The position numbers and the translations under genes are program-made. Shown here piece by piece: positions 9,557 through 18,301 of a stretch of 64,000 bases of DNA (within the stretch, counting starts at the first letter, position 1; every line of letters starts with the position of its first letter). The notes beneath the pieces are model-generated. The model saw only the letters and a program-made list of their open reading frames with translations, had not been told where the DNA came from and searched no databases. The stretch is from CAVTWH01 sp963794685 (lineage in GTDB: Bacteria > Actinomycetota > Actinomycetes > Mycobacteriales > Micromonosporaceae), in assembly GCA_963794685.1 (NCBI GenBank), contig CAWCFK010000012.1:744001-808000 (forward strand), in the 5' to 3' direction.

Positions 9557-10414
9557 TCAGGTCAGGCCGACGGCGCGTTCGCTGGCTTCCCACAGGGCCG
9601 CCGCGACGGCCGGGTCGGCGGTCGCCGGGGTGGGGGTGGCCAGCCGGCGGTCGTAGTAGTACCCGCCGTTGGTCAGCTCGGCGGCCGGGGCCTTTGCCAG
9701 CCAGAGCAGCGTGTCCGCGCCCTTCTCCGGGCTGCGCAGGAAGAACGCCAGCTTGTAGAAGGTGCCGATGAGCGCGCTGTCCCGGCCGAAGCGGGTCCGC
9801 ACCACGCCCGGGTGGTAGCTGGTGGAGAGGATTTCCGGCCAGCGCCGGGCGGCCTCGGCGGCGAACAGGATGTTGGCCTGCTTGCTGCTGCCGTAGACGG
9901 TCATCCCGGAGTAGCTGCGCGCCTCGCTGTCCAGGTCGGCCGGGTCCAGCTTGCCGCCGCGGTGCGCGTCCGAGGCGGTGTTGACCACCCGGCCGCCGGC
10001 CAGCCGTTCCCGTAGCAGGTGGGTGAGCAGGAACGGGGCCAGGTGGTTGGCCTGGATGACCAGCTCGTGTCCGTCCACGGTCCTCGCCCGCGAGGGCATC
10101 ACCAGACCGGCGTTGTTGGCCAGCAGATCAATGCGGGGGTACGCGCTGGAAAGCTCGTCGGCGAGCCGGCGGACCTGGTCGAACTCGCCGAAGTCGGCAC
10201 GGAAGCCGGTGACTTCGGTGTTCGGGGCGGCTGCTGCCCGTACCCGGGAAACTGCTTCGTCGAGGCGGGACTGATCCCGCCCCACCAGGGCGACCCGGCC
10301 GCCGTCCCGGGCCAGGGCCACGGCCGCGGCCAACCCGATTCCGGAGTTCGCCCCGGTGATCACGCTGGTCGGGGAACCGGTGAGTTCGTTCACAGATTCG
10401 TTCTCGTCAGCCAC
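9557..10414 (-). CDS. Short-chain dehydrogenase/reductase
   Basis: A 285-residue classical/extended SDR of the retinol-dehydrogenase or WW-domain-oxidoreductase-like group. The NAD(P)-binding TGANSGIG is near residue 20, the NNAG motif appears as ANNAGLV near 100, and the catalytic YxxxK is YGSSK near 175. The cofactor is likely NADP(H), inferred from the basic GRDQSRL after the second strand. Such proteins often act on lipophilic carbonyls. It is divergent from the CoA-ester lyase gene, with a 64-bp shared promoter interval. Confidence 0.88.
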   Translation of the reverse strand: MADENESVNELTGSPTSVITGANSGIGLAAAVALARDGGRVALVGRDQSRLDEAVSRVRAAAAPNTEVTGFRADFGEFDQVRRLADELSSAYPRIDLLANNAGLVMPSRARTVDGHELVIQANHLAPFLLTHLLRERLAGGRVVNTASDAHRGGKLDPADLDSEARSYSGMTVYGSSKQANILFAAEAARRWPEILSTSYHPGVVRTRFGRDSALIGTFYKLAFFLRSPEKGADTLLWLAKAPAAELTNGGYYYDRRLATPTPATADPAVAAALWEASERAVGLT

Positions 10415-10478
10415 CCGGCGAGGTTACCGTACGCCGGAGTAACTAAACGTCTCTTCAGTCCCTCGAAGGAGGCCCCGG

Positions 10479-11432
10479 ATGGGCGCCGCCGGACACTCCC
10501 GCCGCTCCTGCCTGGCCGTCCCCGGGTCGAGCGTGAAGATGCTCGACAAGGCTCAGGGTCTGCCCGCCGACATGGTCTTCCTGGACCTGGAGGACGCGGT
10601 CGCGCCGCTGGCCAAACCGGACGCCCGAAAGAACATCGTGGCCGCGCTGGCCACCGGCGACTGGACCGGCAAGGCCCGGGTGGTCCGGGTCAACGACCTC
10701 ACCACCCAGTGGACGTACGCCGACGTGGTGGAGATCGTCGAGGGCGCGGGGAGTCACCTGGACGCCATCATGCTGCCCAAGGTGCAGGAGGCCGCGCACG
10801 TCCAGTGGCTCGACCTGACCCTCACCCAGATTGAGAAGGCGCTCGGCCTGCCGGTCGGCGGCATCGGCATCGAGGCGCAGATCGAGAACGCCAAGGGCCT
10901 GGTCAACGTGGACGCGATCGCCGGCGCCTCGCCCCGGCTGGAGACCATCATCTTCGGGCCGGCCGACTTCATGGCCTCGATCAACATGAAATCGCTGGTG
11001 GTCGGGGCGCTGATCCCGGAGTACCCGGGCGACCCGTTCCACTACATCCTGATGCGCATCCTGATGGCCGCGCGCACCTACGACCTGCAGGCCATCGACG
11101 GGCCGTTCCTGCAGATCCGGGACGTGGACGGGTTCCGGGCGGTGGCGGCGCGGGCGGCGGCGCTGGGCTTCGACGGCAAGTGGGTGCTGCACCCCGGCCA
11201 GCTCGACGCCGCCAACGAGGTGTTCTCCCCGGCGCAGGACGACTACGACCACGCCGAACTGATCCTGGACGCCTACCAGCACGCCACTTCCGAGCAGGGC
11301 GGCAGGCTGGGCGCGGTGATGCTCGGTGACGAGATGATCGACGAGGCGTCCCGGAAGATGGCGCTGGTGATCGCGGCCAAGGGTCGCGCTGCCGGGCTGG
11401 CGCGGACGAAGTCCTTCGAGCCGCCGGCCTGA
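10479..11432 (+). CDS. CitE/HpcH-family CoA-ester lyase (malyl-CoA lyase type)
   Basis: A 317-residue TIM-barrel CoA-ester lyase or thioesterase. Family landmarks are the N-terminal RRSCLAVPGSS, the acidic DMVFLDLEDAVAP, the metal-binding Glu/Asp regions GIGIEAQIENAKGL and IIFGPADF, and the C-terminal KWVLHPGQLDAANEVF. Related Streptomyces proteins lie in the ethylmalonyl-CoA pathway cluster as beta-methylmalyl-/malyl-CoA lyase, releasing glyoxylate. An acyl-CoA dehydrogenase (12138) and a MaoC hydratase (18486) that fit neighbouring steps are on the same strand in this window. The start is supported by GAAGGAGG 8 bp upstream. The pathway assignment is inference. Confidence 0.85.
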   Translation: MGAAGHSRRSCLAVPGSSVKMLDKAQGLPADMVFLDLEDAVAPLAKPDARKNIVAALATGDWTGKARVVRVNDLTTQWTYADVVEIVEGAGSHLDAIMLPKVQEAAHVQWLDLTLTQIEKALGLPVGGIGIEAQIENAKGLVNVDAIAGASPRLETIIFGPADFMASINMKSLVVGALIPEYPGDPFHYILMRILMAARTYDLQAIDGPFLQIRDVDGFRAVAARAAALGFDGKWVLHPGQLDAANEVFSPAQDDYDHAELILDAYQHATSEQGGRLGAVMLGDEMIDEASRKMALVIAAKGRAAGLARTKSFEPPA

Positions 11433-11474
11433 CGCGCCCGCCGCCCCGGCCGCGACGGCGGCCGGGTGCGACGG

Positions 11475-11987
11475 TCAGCCGATGAGCGCCTGCCGGAGGA
11501 ATTCGTAGTCGTAGTCCGAGGTCGAGTGCGCGGACGACAGGATGACCACGAACACCAGGATGTACACGCCACAGCCGAGCACCCACAGGCCGGTGTGCAC
11601 GTAGCCGATGATGGTGCCGGCGGTGGCCAGGCCCTCACCCTGCTCGCCGGTCTCCCGGATCTGCTTCTTGGCCATGTGCCCGAAGACGATGCCCAGCGGC
11701 GCGAAGACGAACGAGAACACCAGGGACAGCACGGCCATGGTGTTGGTGCCGGTGTTCGTCGGCGCGGCATAGACGGGGGCGTACATCTGCGGCTGCTGCC
11801 CGTAGCCCGGCTGGGCGTACGGTCCGGGGGTGACCGGGGCGGCCGAGTAGGGCTGGTTGTACCCCGGTGGCTCGTACCCCGGCTGCTGCTGCGGGTACGC
11901 CGTCGGGTCGTACCCGCCCGGCTGCTGCCCGTACCCCGGCTGCTGCTGCCCGTACCCCTGCTGCCCGTACGGGTCTTGATAGGTCAT
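11475..11987 (-). CDS. DUF4190 membrane protein with Gln/Pro/Tyr-rich N-terminus
   Basis: About 170 residues. The first 80 are a disordered run rich in PGYGQQ-type repeats (starting MTYQDPYGQQGYGQQ), followed by a DUF4190 domain with two membrane helices (TMAVLSLVFSFVFAPLGIVF and VLGCGVYILVFVVILSS) and an amphipathic linker (GHMAKKQIRETGEQG). The family is widespread in actinobacteria and its function is not known. I start at ATG 11987, after GGGAAGGAACG. An earlier in-frame ATG would add only basic residues. The stop codon is 40 bp from the convergent lyase gene. Confidence 0.85.
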   Translation of the reverse strand: MTYQDPYGQQGYGQQQPGYGQQPGGYDPTAYPQQQPGYEPPGYNQPYSAAPVTPGPYAQPGYGQQPQMYAPVYAAPTNTGTNTMAVLSLVFSFVFAPLGIVFGHMAKKQIRETGEQGEGLATAGTIIGYVHTGLWVLGCGVYILVFVVILSSAHSTSDYDYEFLRQALIG

Positions 11988-12137
11988 GGTCGTTCCTTCC
12001 CTCAGGTGCCGCCGAGGGTACCGCACCTGGGCTCGTGAGCGTTTTCACAGAATGAGCCCCTGCGGATCGGCTGTACGCCCTCTGGACGCCACGGGATACT
12101 GCCCTTAATTACCATTCAGTAGCTACGGGAGACGCTG

Positions 12138-13328
12138 ATGGCGCGACTGGCCCGCACCCCCGGCCTGTCCGATGTTCAACAGGCAATCCTCGACACCGTC
12201 CGCGAATTCGTGGACAAGGAGATCATCCCGCACGCGCAGCGCCTGGAGCACACCGACACCTACCCCGCCGAGATCGTCGAGGGGATGCGCGCACTGGGCC
12301 TGTTCGGCCTGACCATCGCCGAGGAGCACGGCGGCCTCGGCGAGTCCCTGCTCACCTACGCGCTGGTGGTCGAGGAGCTGTCCCGGGGCTGGATGTCCAT
12401 CTCCGGCATCGTCAACACGCACTTTATCGTCGCCTACCTGATCGCCCAGCACGGTACCCCCGAACAGCGCGAACGGCTGCTGCCCCGGATGGCTACCGGC
12501 GAGGTGCGCGGGGCGTTCTCGATGTCCGAGCCGGGCTGCGGCTCCGACGTGGCGGCGATCCGCACGAAGGCCGTCCCGGCCGGCGACGGCTATGTCCTCA
12601 ATGGACAGAAGATGTGGCTCACCAACGGCGGTTGGTCGTCCGTCGTCGCCACTCTCGTCCGCAGCGACCTCGGCGCGGAATCGGTCTACGGCAACATGAG
12701 CACCTTCCTGCTGGAGAAGGAGCCCGGCTTCGGCGAGACCGCGCCGGGCCTGACCATCCCCGGGAAGATCGAGAAGATGGGGTACAAGGGGGTCGAGACC
12801 ACCGAGATGATCCTCGACGACCACCACGTCGACGCCGGCGCGCTACTCGGTGGCGTCCCCGGCAAGGGCTTCTACCAGATGATGGACGGGATCGAAGTGG
12901 GCCGGGTGAACGTGGCCGCCCGCGCCTGCGGCATCTCGCTGCGCGCCTTCGAACTCGCGGTGGCCTACGCCCAGCAGCGGCAGACCTTCGGCGCGCCGCT
13001 CTACAAGCACCAGGCGATCGCGTTCAAGCTGGCCGAGATGGCCACCAAGATCGAGGCGTCGCACGCGCTGATGGTGAACGCCGCCCGGCTCAAGGACTCC
13101 GGCGCGCGCAACGACGTCGAAGCCGGAATGGCCAAGCTGCTCGCCTCCGAGTACTGCGCCGAGGTGGTGCAGGAGGCGTTCCGCATCCACGGCGGCTACG
13201 GCTACTCGAAGGAGTACGAGATCGAGCGGCTGATGCGGGAGGCCCCGTTCCTGCTGATCGGCGAGGGCACCTCGGAGATCCAGAAAACCATCATCTCGCG
13301 CGGCCTGCTTCGCGACTACAAGCTCTGA
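12138..13328 (+). CDS. Acyl-CoA dehydrogenase (candidate methylsuccinyl-CoA dehydrogenase type)
   Basis: A complete 396-residue FAD-dependent acyl-CoA dehydrogenase. It has the flavin/substrate loop GAFSMSEPGCGSDVAAI, LNGQKMWLTNGG, the C-terminal RIHGGYGYSKEYEIERLMRE and the FAD-binding IGEGTSEIQKTII. The sequence recalls the dehydrogenase of the Streptomyces ethylmalonyl-CoA cluster, which I take as a clue to a branched C5 acyl-CoA substrate. Plain short-chain acyl-CoA oxidation is also possible. GGGAGA lies before the ATG. The 150-bp upstream gap contains an AT-rich stretch (TTAATTACCATTCAGTAGC) that could be a promoter/operator. Confidence 0.85.
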   Translation: MARLARTPGLSDVQQAILDTVREFVDKEIIPHAQRLEHTDTYPAEIVEGMRALGLFGLTIAEEHGGLGESLLTYALVVEELSRGWMSISGIVNTHFIVAYLIAQHGTPEQRERLLPRMATGEVRGAFSMSEPGCGSDVAAIRTKAVPAGDGYVLNGQKMWLTNGGWSSVVATLVRSDLGAESVYGNMSTFLLEKEPGFGETAPGLTIPGKIEKMGYKGVETTEMILDDHHVDAGALLGGVPGKGFYQMMDGIEVGRVNVAARACGISLRAFELAVAYAQQRQTFGAPLYKHQAIAFKLAEMATKIEASHALMVNAARLKDSGARNDVEAGMAKLLASEYCAEVVQEAFRIHGGYGYSKEYEIERLMREAPFLLIGEGTSEIQKTIISRGLLRDYKL

Positions 13329-13396
13329 GCCGTCGGCGTTCCCGAAGGCGGCCGCCCTTTGAAGGCGGCTCTGAAGGCGGCTCAGTTGTCGGCGGC

Positions 13397-13918
13397 TCAG
13401 TCGTCGTCATCGTCGCGGCGCCGCTTGCGGCGTCGCGGCCGGGGCGTCGCGTAGACCACGTCCATTTGCTGGCGACGGTAGGGCCGCCAGTTGCGCTTCG
13501 GGCCGGTCTCCGCGTAGATGAGGCCGAGTACCACCCCGAAGCCGGCGAACGCGGCGAGGCTGATCATCTCGGTGTCGATCGCGAAAAACTTGCCGGAGGT
13601 GGCGATCGGCACGGCGACCAGCCGGATCACGATCCACAGCGCGGTACCGAAGACGATGCCCACCCCGATCGCCGGGACAGTGCCGGCGACCAGCCGACCG
13701 AACAGCACCCCGTACAGCGCGCCGGCGATCGCGCACACCACCACGTGCAGTACCCAGGCCGCAGCGATGGTGTGCGCGCCGACCAGCTTGCCCATGTCGT
13801 CGAGGTCACCGAGCAGCCACAGCACCAGGCCGAGCAGCAGCCCACCGGCGATTCCGCCGACGATGCCGGCACCGGCGCGGCTGATGACGTTGTGCGGGGC
13901 GATGTACCGGTCGCTCAT
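13397..13918 (-). CDS. Four-helix membrane protein of unknown function
   Basis: A protein of 173 residues starting MSDRYIAPHNVISRAGAG. Four hydrophobic segments follow: IVGGIAGGLLLGLVLWLLG, an Ala/Val helix near residue 55, VAGTVPAIGVGIVFGTALWI and LAAFAGFGVVLGLIYAE. The C-terminus is strongly basic then acidic (RPRRRKRRRDDDDD). I do not recognise a characterised family. The ATG at 13918 is chosen because upstream in-frame codons are non-conserved in character. It faces the acyl-CoA dehydrogenase tail to tail across a short GAAGGCGGCTC-repeat spacer. Confidence 0.7.
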   Translation of the reverse strand: MSDRYIAPHNVISRAGAGIVGGIAGGLLLGLVLWLLGDLDDMGKLVGAHTIAAAWVLHVVVCAIAGALYGVLFGRLVAGTVPAIGVGIVFGTALWIVIRLVAVPIATSGKFFAIDTEMISLAAFAGFGVVLGLIYAETGPKRNWRPYRRQQMDVVYATPRPRRRKRRRDDDDD

Positions 13919-14058
13919 GGGGGCTCCAGTTCGGGGTGGCGGCGGGTACACAGTAGACAACCTGGTCACCCGCGCACCATCCGACTTTCACCTGGCCTGA
14001 GCCGCCCGTCCCGTCGCCGCCGTCGCCCGTCCCGAGTCGGCTCCGACCGGCCCCGGGG

Positions 14059-14472
14059 TCAGCTCCGGCCGGCCCGGGTGATGCCGCGGATCGCCCGCTC
14101 CACAGCGATGCAGTGGTCCTCGACGTAGTCCAGCCCGCCGGCCAGCGCGATCTCCCGGGACTGCGCGGAGACGATGCCCTGCTGCAGCCACAGCGCTTTC
14201 GCTCCGATGGCGACCGCCGAGCGGGCCACCGGCGGGGTGTCCGGACCGGGCCGGAACACGTTCACCAGGTCGACCGGGAACGGGATGTCCGCAAGCGTCG
14301 GATAGCAGACCTCACCGAAGATCAGGCTCGCGGCGGGGTTCACCGGGATCACCTGCCAGCCCTTGAGCTTCAGCTGCAGTGGCACCGCGTAGGCGGCCTT
14401 GCCTTCGTGTCGGGACGCGCCGACCACGGCGATGGTCGCGCTGTCCCGCAGTATCTGTTCGGGGGTACGCAC
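14059..14472 (-). CDS. CoA-binding domain protein (YccU type)
   Basis: A 137-residue single-domain Rossmann protein of the CoA_binding_2 family. The nucleotide-binding segment is TIAVVGASRHEGKAAYAVP, and later KGWQVIPVNPAA and ALWLQQGIVSAQSREIA match the family. The start is GTG (VRTPEQILRDSA). Members bind CoA or acyl-CoA, but no enzyme activity is established. It is 41 bp from the radical SAM gene on the same strand. Confidence 0.88.
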   Translation of the reverse strand: MRTPEQILRDSATIAVVGASRHEGKAAYAVPLQLKLKGWQVIPVNPAASLIFGEVCYPTLADIPFPVDLVNVFRPGPDTPPVARSAVAIGAKALWLQQGIVSAQSREIALAGGLDYVEDHCIAVERAIRGITRAGRS

Positions 14473-14512
14473 CCTTCGAAGTTACCCGCGTCGGCGGCGC
14501 TCGTCCGGCCCA

Positions 14513-15643
14513 TTACAGCAGGGTGAGTTGGGTGGCCTGTGCTGTCACCGGTTCGGGGAGCGGAAAGCGGCGGGCCTGCCGGGGACCGGCCGCGCCGACC
14601 CCGTGTCGCCGGGCCGCCTGCCGGACCCGGGCGCTGACCTCGCGCTGGTATCCCGCCGGCGAGTACGCGCCCCGGCCGAAGAGTTCCCGGTAGCGCGGCA
14701 GCAGGTGTGGATAGGCGCCGGTGAGCCAGCGCAGGTACCACTCCCGCGCGCCGGTGCGCAGGTGCAGTGGGATCGGGGTGACGGAGGTGGCGCCGGCTGC
14801 CGCGACGGCCGCCACGGTGGCGTCGATGGACTCCTCGGTGTCGGTGAGGGCGGGCAGGATCGGGGCGAGCAGCACGGCCACGTCGAAGCCGGCGTCGGTG
14901 AGTTGCCGGACGGCGTCCAGCCGGCGGGCCGGCGACGGGGTACCCGGCTCGGCGCCGCGCCAGATCGCCTCGTCCACGAAGCCGATCGACATCGCCAGCC
15001 CGACCCGGGTCACGGTGGCCGCCTCGACCAGCAGGGGCAGGTCGCGCAGGATCAGCGTGCCCTTGGTGAGGATGGAGAACGGGTTGGCGAAGTCCCGTAG
15101 CGCCGTGATGATCTGCGGCATCAGCCGGTACCGGCCCTCGGCGCGCTGGTAGCAGTCGACGTTGGTGCCCATCGCGATGCCGGCGCCTGACCACCGGGGC
15201 GCGGCCAGCTCCCGGCGCAGCAGGTCGCCCGCGTTCACCTTGACGATCACCCGGCTGTCGAAGTCGTGCCCGGAGTCGAGGTCGAGGTAGGTGTGCGTGT
15301 TGCGGGCGAAGCAGTAGGTGCACGCGTGCGAGCAGCCCCGGTAGGGGTTCACCGTCCACTCGAACGGCAGCTGGGACGCCGCCGGTACCCGGTTGATGAT
15401 CGACTTCGCGCGGATCTCGTAGAACGTCATGCCGGCGAAGCCCGGGGTGTCGAAGCGCCGGGTGACCGCGCCCGGCAACGCCAGCGGCAGCGGTTCTGCC
15501 CGCGGTTCCGCCGGCTGTTGTCCTGCTGGCGGGGTCGGCGGGTCGCCGGGGAGGTTGGACGCCGGGGGCGGCGCGAGCGGCAAGGGTGGGGCCGCCCGCG
15601 CCGCGTCGGCCTCCGGTTCATTCCGAAGTCCATCCCAGCGCAT
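14513..15643 (-). CDS. Rv2578c-family radical SAM protein
   Basis: A 376-residue radical SAM enzyme. The cluster motif is CSHACTYCFARNTH (CxxxCxxC) in the first third, preceded by PFEWTVNPYRGC. The SAM barrel continues through IAMGTNVDCYQRAEGRYRL and ILPALTDTEESI. This actinobacterial group (named after M. tuberculosis Rv2578c) resembles spore photoproduct lyase-like SplB proteins, but its reaction is unknown. The N-terminus (about 60 residues) is Pro/Ala-rich. I start at ATG 15643 (MRWDGLRNEPEAD) because it matches the family. Confidence 0.88.
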   Translation of the reverse strand: MRWDGLRNEPEADAARAAPPLPLAPPPASNLPGDPPTPPAGQQPAEPRAEPLPLALPGAVTRRFDTPGFAGMTFYEIRAKSIINRVPAASQLPFEWTVNPYRGCSHACTYCFARNTHTYLDLDSGHDFDSRVIVKVNAGDLLRRELAAPRWSGAGIAMGTNVDCYQRAEGRYRLMPQIITALRDFANPFSILTKGTLILRDLPLLVEAATVTRVGLAMSIGFVDEAIWRGAEPGTPSPARRLDAVRQLTDAGFDVAVLLAPILPALTDTEESIDATVAAVAAAGATSVTPIPLHLRTGAREWYLRWLTGAYPHLLPRYRELFGRGAYSPAGYQREVSARVRQAARRHGVGAAGPRQARRFPLPEPVTAQATQLTLL

Positions 15644-15738
15644 GGGCAAGATTAGCACACCTGTTCGAGGCACGCGAATCGGCTCCGAGCAGCAGCCGGC
15701 CCGGTGCCCTGACCGGGCACCGGGCCGTCAATGAGTTT

Positions 15739-15773
15739 GAGCTGGGTGGTGCTGAGCTGGGTGGTGCTGAGCC
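15739..15773 (+). repeat. 15-bp tandem repeat near the end of trxA
   Basis: Two copies of GAGCTGGGTGGTGCT plus a partial third copy, lying just downstream of the trxA stop codon. Confidence 0.75.
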
Positions 15774-15776
15774 CGG

Positions 15777-16137
15777 TCAGGCGTCCTGGGACGCGACCTG
15801 GGCCTTGACCTGCTCCATGTCGAGCGCCTCGACCGCCGTGATGAGCTGCTCCAGGGCGGACGGCCGGCAGCGCGCCGGCCTGCTCGAAGACGATCACGCC
15901 GTCCCGGATCGCCATGATCGTCGGGATCGAGCGGATCTCGAACTGGGCCGCGATCTGCTGCTCGGCCTCGGTGTCGACCTTGCCGAAGACGATGTTCGGG
16001 TGCTCCTCCGAGGCCTTCTCGTAGGTCGGGGCGAACCGCTTACACGGGCCACACCAGTCCGCCCAGAAGTCCACCAGCACAATTCCCTCGCTGGTGACCT
16101 CGGCGAAGTTGGCCTCAGTCAGCGTCTGGGTAGCCAT
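15777..16137 (-). CDS. trxA: Thioredoxin (frameshifted near the C-terminus)
   Basis: Cytoplasmic dithiol-disulfide oxidoreductase. The active site is FWADWCGPCKRF near residue 30 and the cis-proline region is EIRSIPTIMAIRDG. The start ATG gives MATQTLTEANFAEV. The frame is lost near 15866, after EQAGALPA; the alternative frame continues SALEQLITAVEALDMEQVK and stops at 15777, giving the normal length of about 120 residues. I therefore treat it as a functional trxA with a sequence indel. It has about 110 bp of upstream sequence before the divergent DCC1 gene. Confidence 0.9.
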
Positions 16138-16283
16138 TGCGTCTCCGTTCGACTCGGGTCCGGCGCACGGCCGGTTCGCGCCGATCACAACCGAACCCTG
16201 TCAACAGGTATTCCCCGACCGCCGGCCCCGGGTGGTGCAACGCACAGCCCCCGCGGCCCGCCCGCTGGGCCAGACTGGAACCC

Positions 16284-16829
16284 GTGGACACCTTCCTCTA
16301 CGACGGCGACTGCGCCTTCTGCAGTAGCTGCGCCCGCTTCGTGCAGCGCCGCATCCCGACCAGGGCGCAGGTGCTCGCCTGGCAGCTCGCCGACCTCGAC
16401 GCGCTGGGCGTGACCGAGGCACAGTGCGACGCGGCGGTGCAGTGGATTACGGCCGACGGCCCGGTGCTCGCCGGCCCGGCCGCGATCGCCGCACTGCTGC
16501 GCGACGCCGGCACGTACTGGCGCCCGCTGGGCTGGCTACTCGCCCGCCGCCCGGTACTCGCACTGGCCTGGCCGGCGTACCGCTGGGTGTCCCGCAACCG
16601 GCACCGGATGCCGGGCGGCACCGCCACCTGCTCACTGCCGCAGGCCGAGCGCGACCGGCTAGGTCTCGGTACCCGCGAGCGGGCCACCCCCCGCTACCGC
16701 GGCCTCACCCTCCCCGGCGGACCCCGCCGGGCCGAGTCTCTCCCCGCCGAGCCTTCCTCCGACGGGGTGCGGCGGCCCGGCCAGGCGACCCCCGACCCCG
16801 GTGGACCGGGCCCCGATGGCGGGAGCTGA
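16284..16829 (+). CDS. DCC1-like thiol-disulfide oxidoreductase family protein (DUF393)
   Basis: A protein of 181 residues from GTG 16284. The family motif FLYDGDCAFCSSCARFVQ (DxxCxxC) is at the very N-terminus, followed by a thioredoxin-like core. In the family this protein is often encoded beside, or fused to, HTTM membrane proteins, as here. The last 50 residues (after RDRLGLGTRE) are Pro/Gly-rich and overlap the tail of the convergent HTTM gene by 171 bp. One of the two tails may be extended artificially by an indel. A redox role in the membrane partner's reaction is inferred. Confidence 0.8.
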   Translation: MDTFLYDGDCAFCSSCARFVQRRIPTRAQVLAWQLADLDALGVTEAQCDAAVQWITADGPVLAGPAAIAALLRDAGTYWRPLGWLLARRPVLALAWPAYRWVSRNRHRMPGGTATCSLPQAERDRLGLGTRERATPRYRGLTLPGGPRRAESLPAEPSSDGVRRPGQATPDPGGPGPDGGS

Positions 16830-17717
16830 GTCGCCGACCGGGTCGGTCGGCAGCGGCGGGCGGCCGCGGTGACGTCGCCACCAGTTGCGCGTCCACAACA
16901 CCGGCCGGACCCGTTCCAGCGGCAGGAAGCTGCTCATCGCGGCCTGGTGCGGGGCGAACGAGATGGTGATCGTGGCCATCACCATCACGTGGAACAGGTA
17001 GAAGTACGCCACCATCGCGTAGCGCCAGCGGGGGCGCAGGAAGAAGACCAGCGGGCTGAACAACTCGAAGCCGACGATGCCGAACTGGCTGACCACCAGC
17101 AGCCACGGGTGCGCGGCGAGCGGGCCGGTGATCGCCGTGCCGCGCCGGATGATGGCCCGTTGCAGAGTGGCCGAGGTCAGCCACTCGATGCCGCCGAAGC
17201 GCAGCTTCGCCCAGGAGGCGAGGAAGTAGGTGGCGATCACGGCGAGCTGGGTGAGCCGCAGCGCCCAGCCGCCCTTGCGGGTCGGGGTCGGATCGCCGTG
17301 CCGGGCCGGGCCGCAGGTGGGCAGCACGGCCAGCGCGACGAGCAGGCCGAACCGGTCGTGGTCGACCTTGCCGTAGCTCATCGCGATGATCATCCACTCG
17401 AAGTACAGCGCGAAGACGGTCCAGCCGAGCAGCCGCGGGGCGCGGCCGGTGGCGGCGGCCAGGGCCAGCGGGATGAGCGCGAAGAAAATGCCGTAGACCA
17501 GGGTGGCGTTCGGGGTGGGCAGGTGCAGCAGCCGGCCGACGAACAGCGGTTGGTAGTACCGGCCGGGGATGGCCGCGTGCGAGCGCACCCAGGGCGTGAA
17601 CCAGACCAGGTCGGCGGCGACGAACAGGTAGATCACGGTACGGAAGGCGGCCACCCGGCCCCGGGGTACCGGCTCGGTCAGCCAGTCGGTGATCCGCGCC
17701 GGGACGTTGGTGATCAC
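16659..17717 (-). CDS. HTTM-domain membrane protein (gamma-carboxylase-like)
   Basis: A 352-residue membrane protein of the horizontally transferred transmembrane (HTTM)/vitamin K-dependent gamma-carboxylase-like superfamily. Hydrophobic segments include AAFRTVIYLFVAADLVWFTP, LVYGIFFALIPLALAAAT, LLVALAVLPTC and a C-terminal helix before SFAPHQAAMSSFLPLE. The GTG start overlaps the stop of the upstream DUF5819-like gene (GTGA, 17714-17717), so translation is coupled. The last 60 residues are low-complexity and overlap the DCC1 gene. The carboxylation role of eukaryotic relatives cannot be assumed. Confidence 0.8.
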   Translation of the reverse strand: MITNVPARITDWLTEPVPRGRVAAFRTVIYLFVAADLVWFTPWVRSHAAIPGRYYQPLFVGRLLHLPTPNATLVYGIFFALIPLALAAATGRAPRLLGWTVFALYFEWMIIAMSYGKVDHDRFGLLVALAVLPTCGPARHGDPTPTRKGGWALRLTQLAVIATYFLASWAKLRFGGIEWLTSATLQRAIIRRGTAITGPLAAHPWLLVVSQFGIVGFELFSPLVFFLRPRWRYAMVAYFYLFHVMVMATITISFAPHQAAMSSFLPLERVRPVLWTRNWWRRHRGRPPLPTDPVGDSAPAIGARSTGVGGRLAGPPHPVGGRLGGERLGPAGSAGEGEAAVAGGGPLAGTET

Positions 17718-18151
17718 GCGACGGTCCAGGTGGCTGCGGTCTCGTCGGTGTACGCGCCGGTCTGTTTCCCGCCGTGCAGGGCGTGCCAGCGCACGATCAC
17801 CCGGATCTGGACCAGCGCCGGCGCGCCGGGGTTGCGATGCTCGTACGCCTCGTCGACCGAGCGCAGCAGCTCCGGGTGCTCGCGGATCTTCGGGAGCTGG
17901 CCCTCGATCTCGGCCCGCCGGATGCCGGTGTTCGCCTCGTTGAGCGCGACCACCGCACCATCCGCCTGTACCCCCTCGAATCGGGTGTCGGCCACCGGCG
18001 AGTCCAACTTGTCCGCCGTGGAGTACATCCGGAACGGGCCAAAGGGGAACAGATCGTCCTGCCCGTACAGCGTGCCGTACAGCAGCAGGGCGACCACCAC
18101 GAAAGTTACGGCCACCCGGATGCGGACACCGGTTGCGGAGAGTCGTTCCAT
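17714..18151 (-). CDS. DUF5819-like membrane-anchored protein
   Basis: A protein of 145 residues from ATG 18151 (MERLSATGVRIRVAVTF). One N-terminal membrane anchor (VAVTFVVVALLLYGTLYG) is followed by a small extracytoplasmic domain (FGPFRMYSTADKLDSPVADT, then ALVQIRVIVRWHALHGGK). The content and the DUF5819-HTTM-DCC1 order match a module I recall from other actinomycetes. It is translationally coupled to the HTTM gene by a 4-bp overlap. Function unknown; I infer a three-protein membrane complex. Confidence 0.65.
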   Translation of the reverse strand: MERLSATGVRIRVAVTFVVVALLLYGTLYGQDDLFPFGPFRMYSTADKLDSPVADTRFEGVQADGAVVALNEANTGIRRAEIEGQLPKIREHPELLRSVDEAYEHRNPGAPALVQIRVIVRWHALHGGKQTGAYTDETAATWTVA

Positions 18152-18301
18152 CGGACGCAGACCATACCCTGCGTGCCGATCGGCGGAATACTCGTCGCTG
18201 ATCGTGTTCGTCGATTTACGCTGTGCTCGCGAAACGACACGGTTCGATAACTGTGATCTGGGTCTCTTTCCGGGCCAGCCTGCCAACCTCACAATAAGTG
18301 A

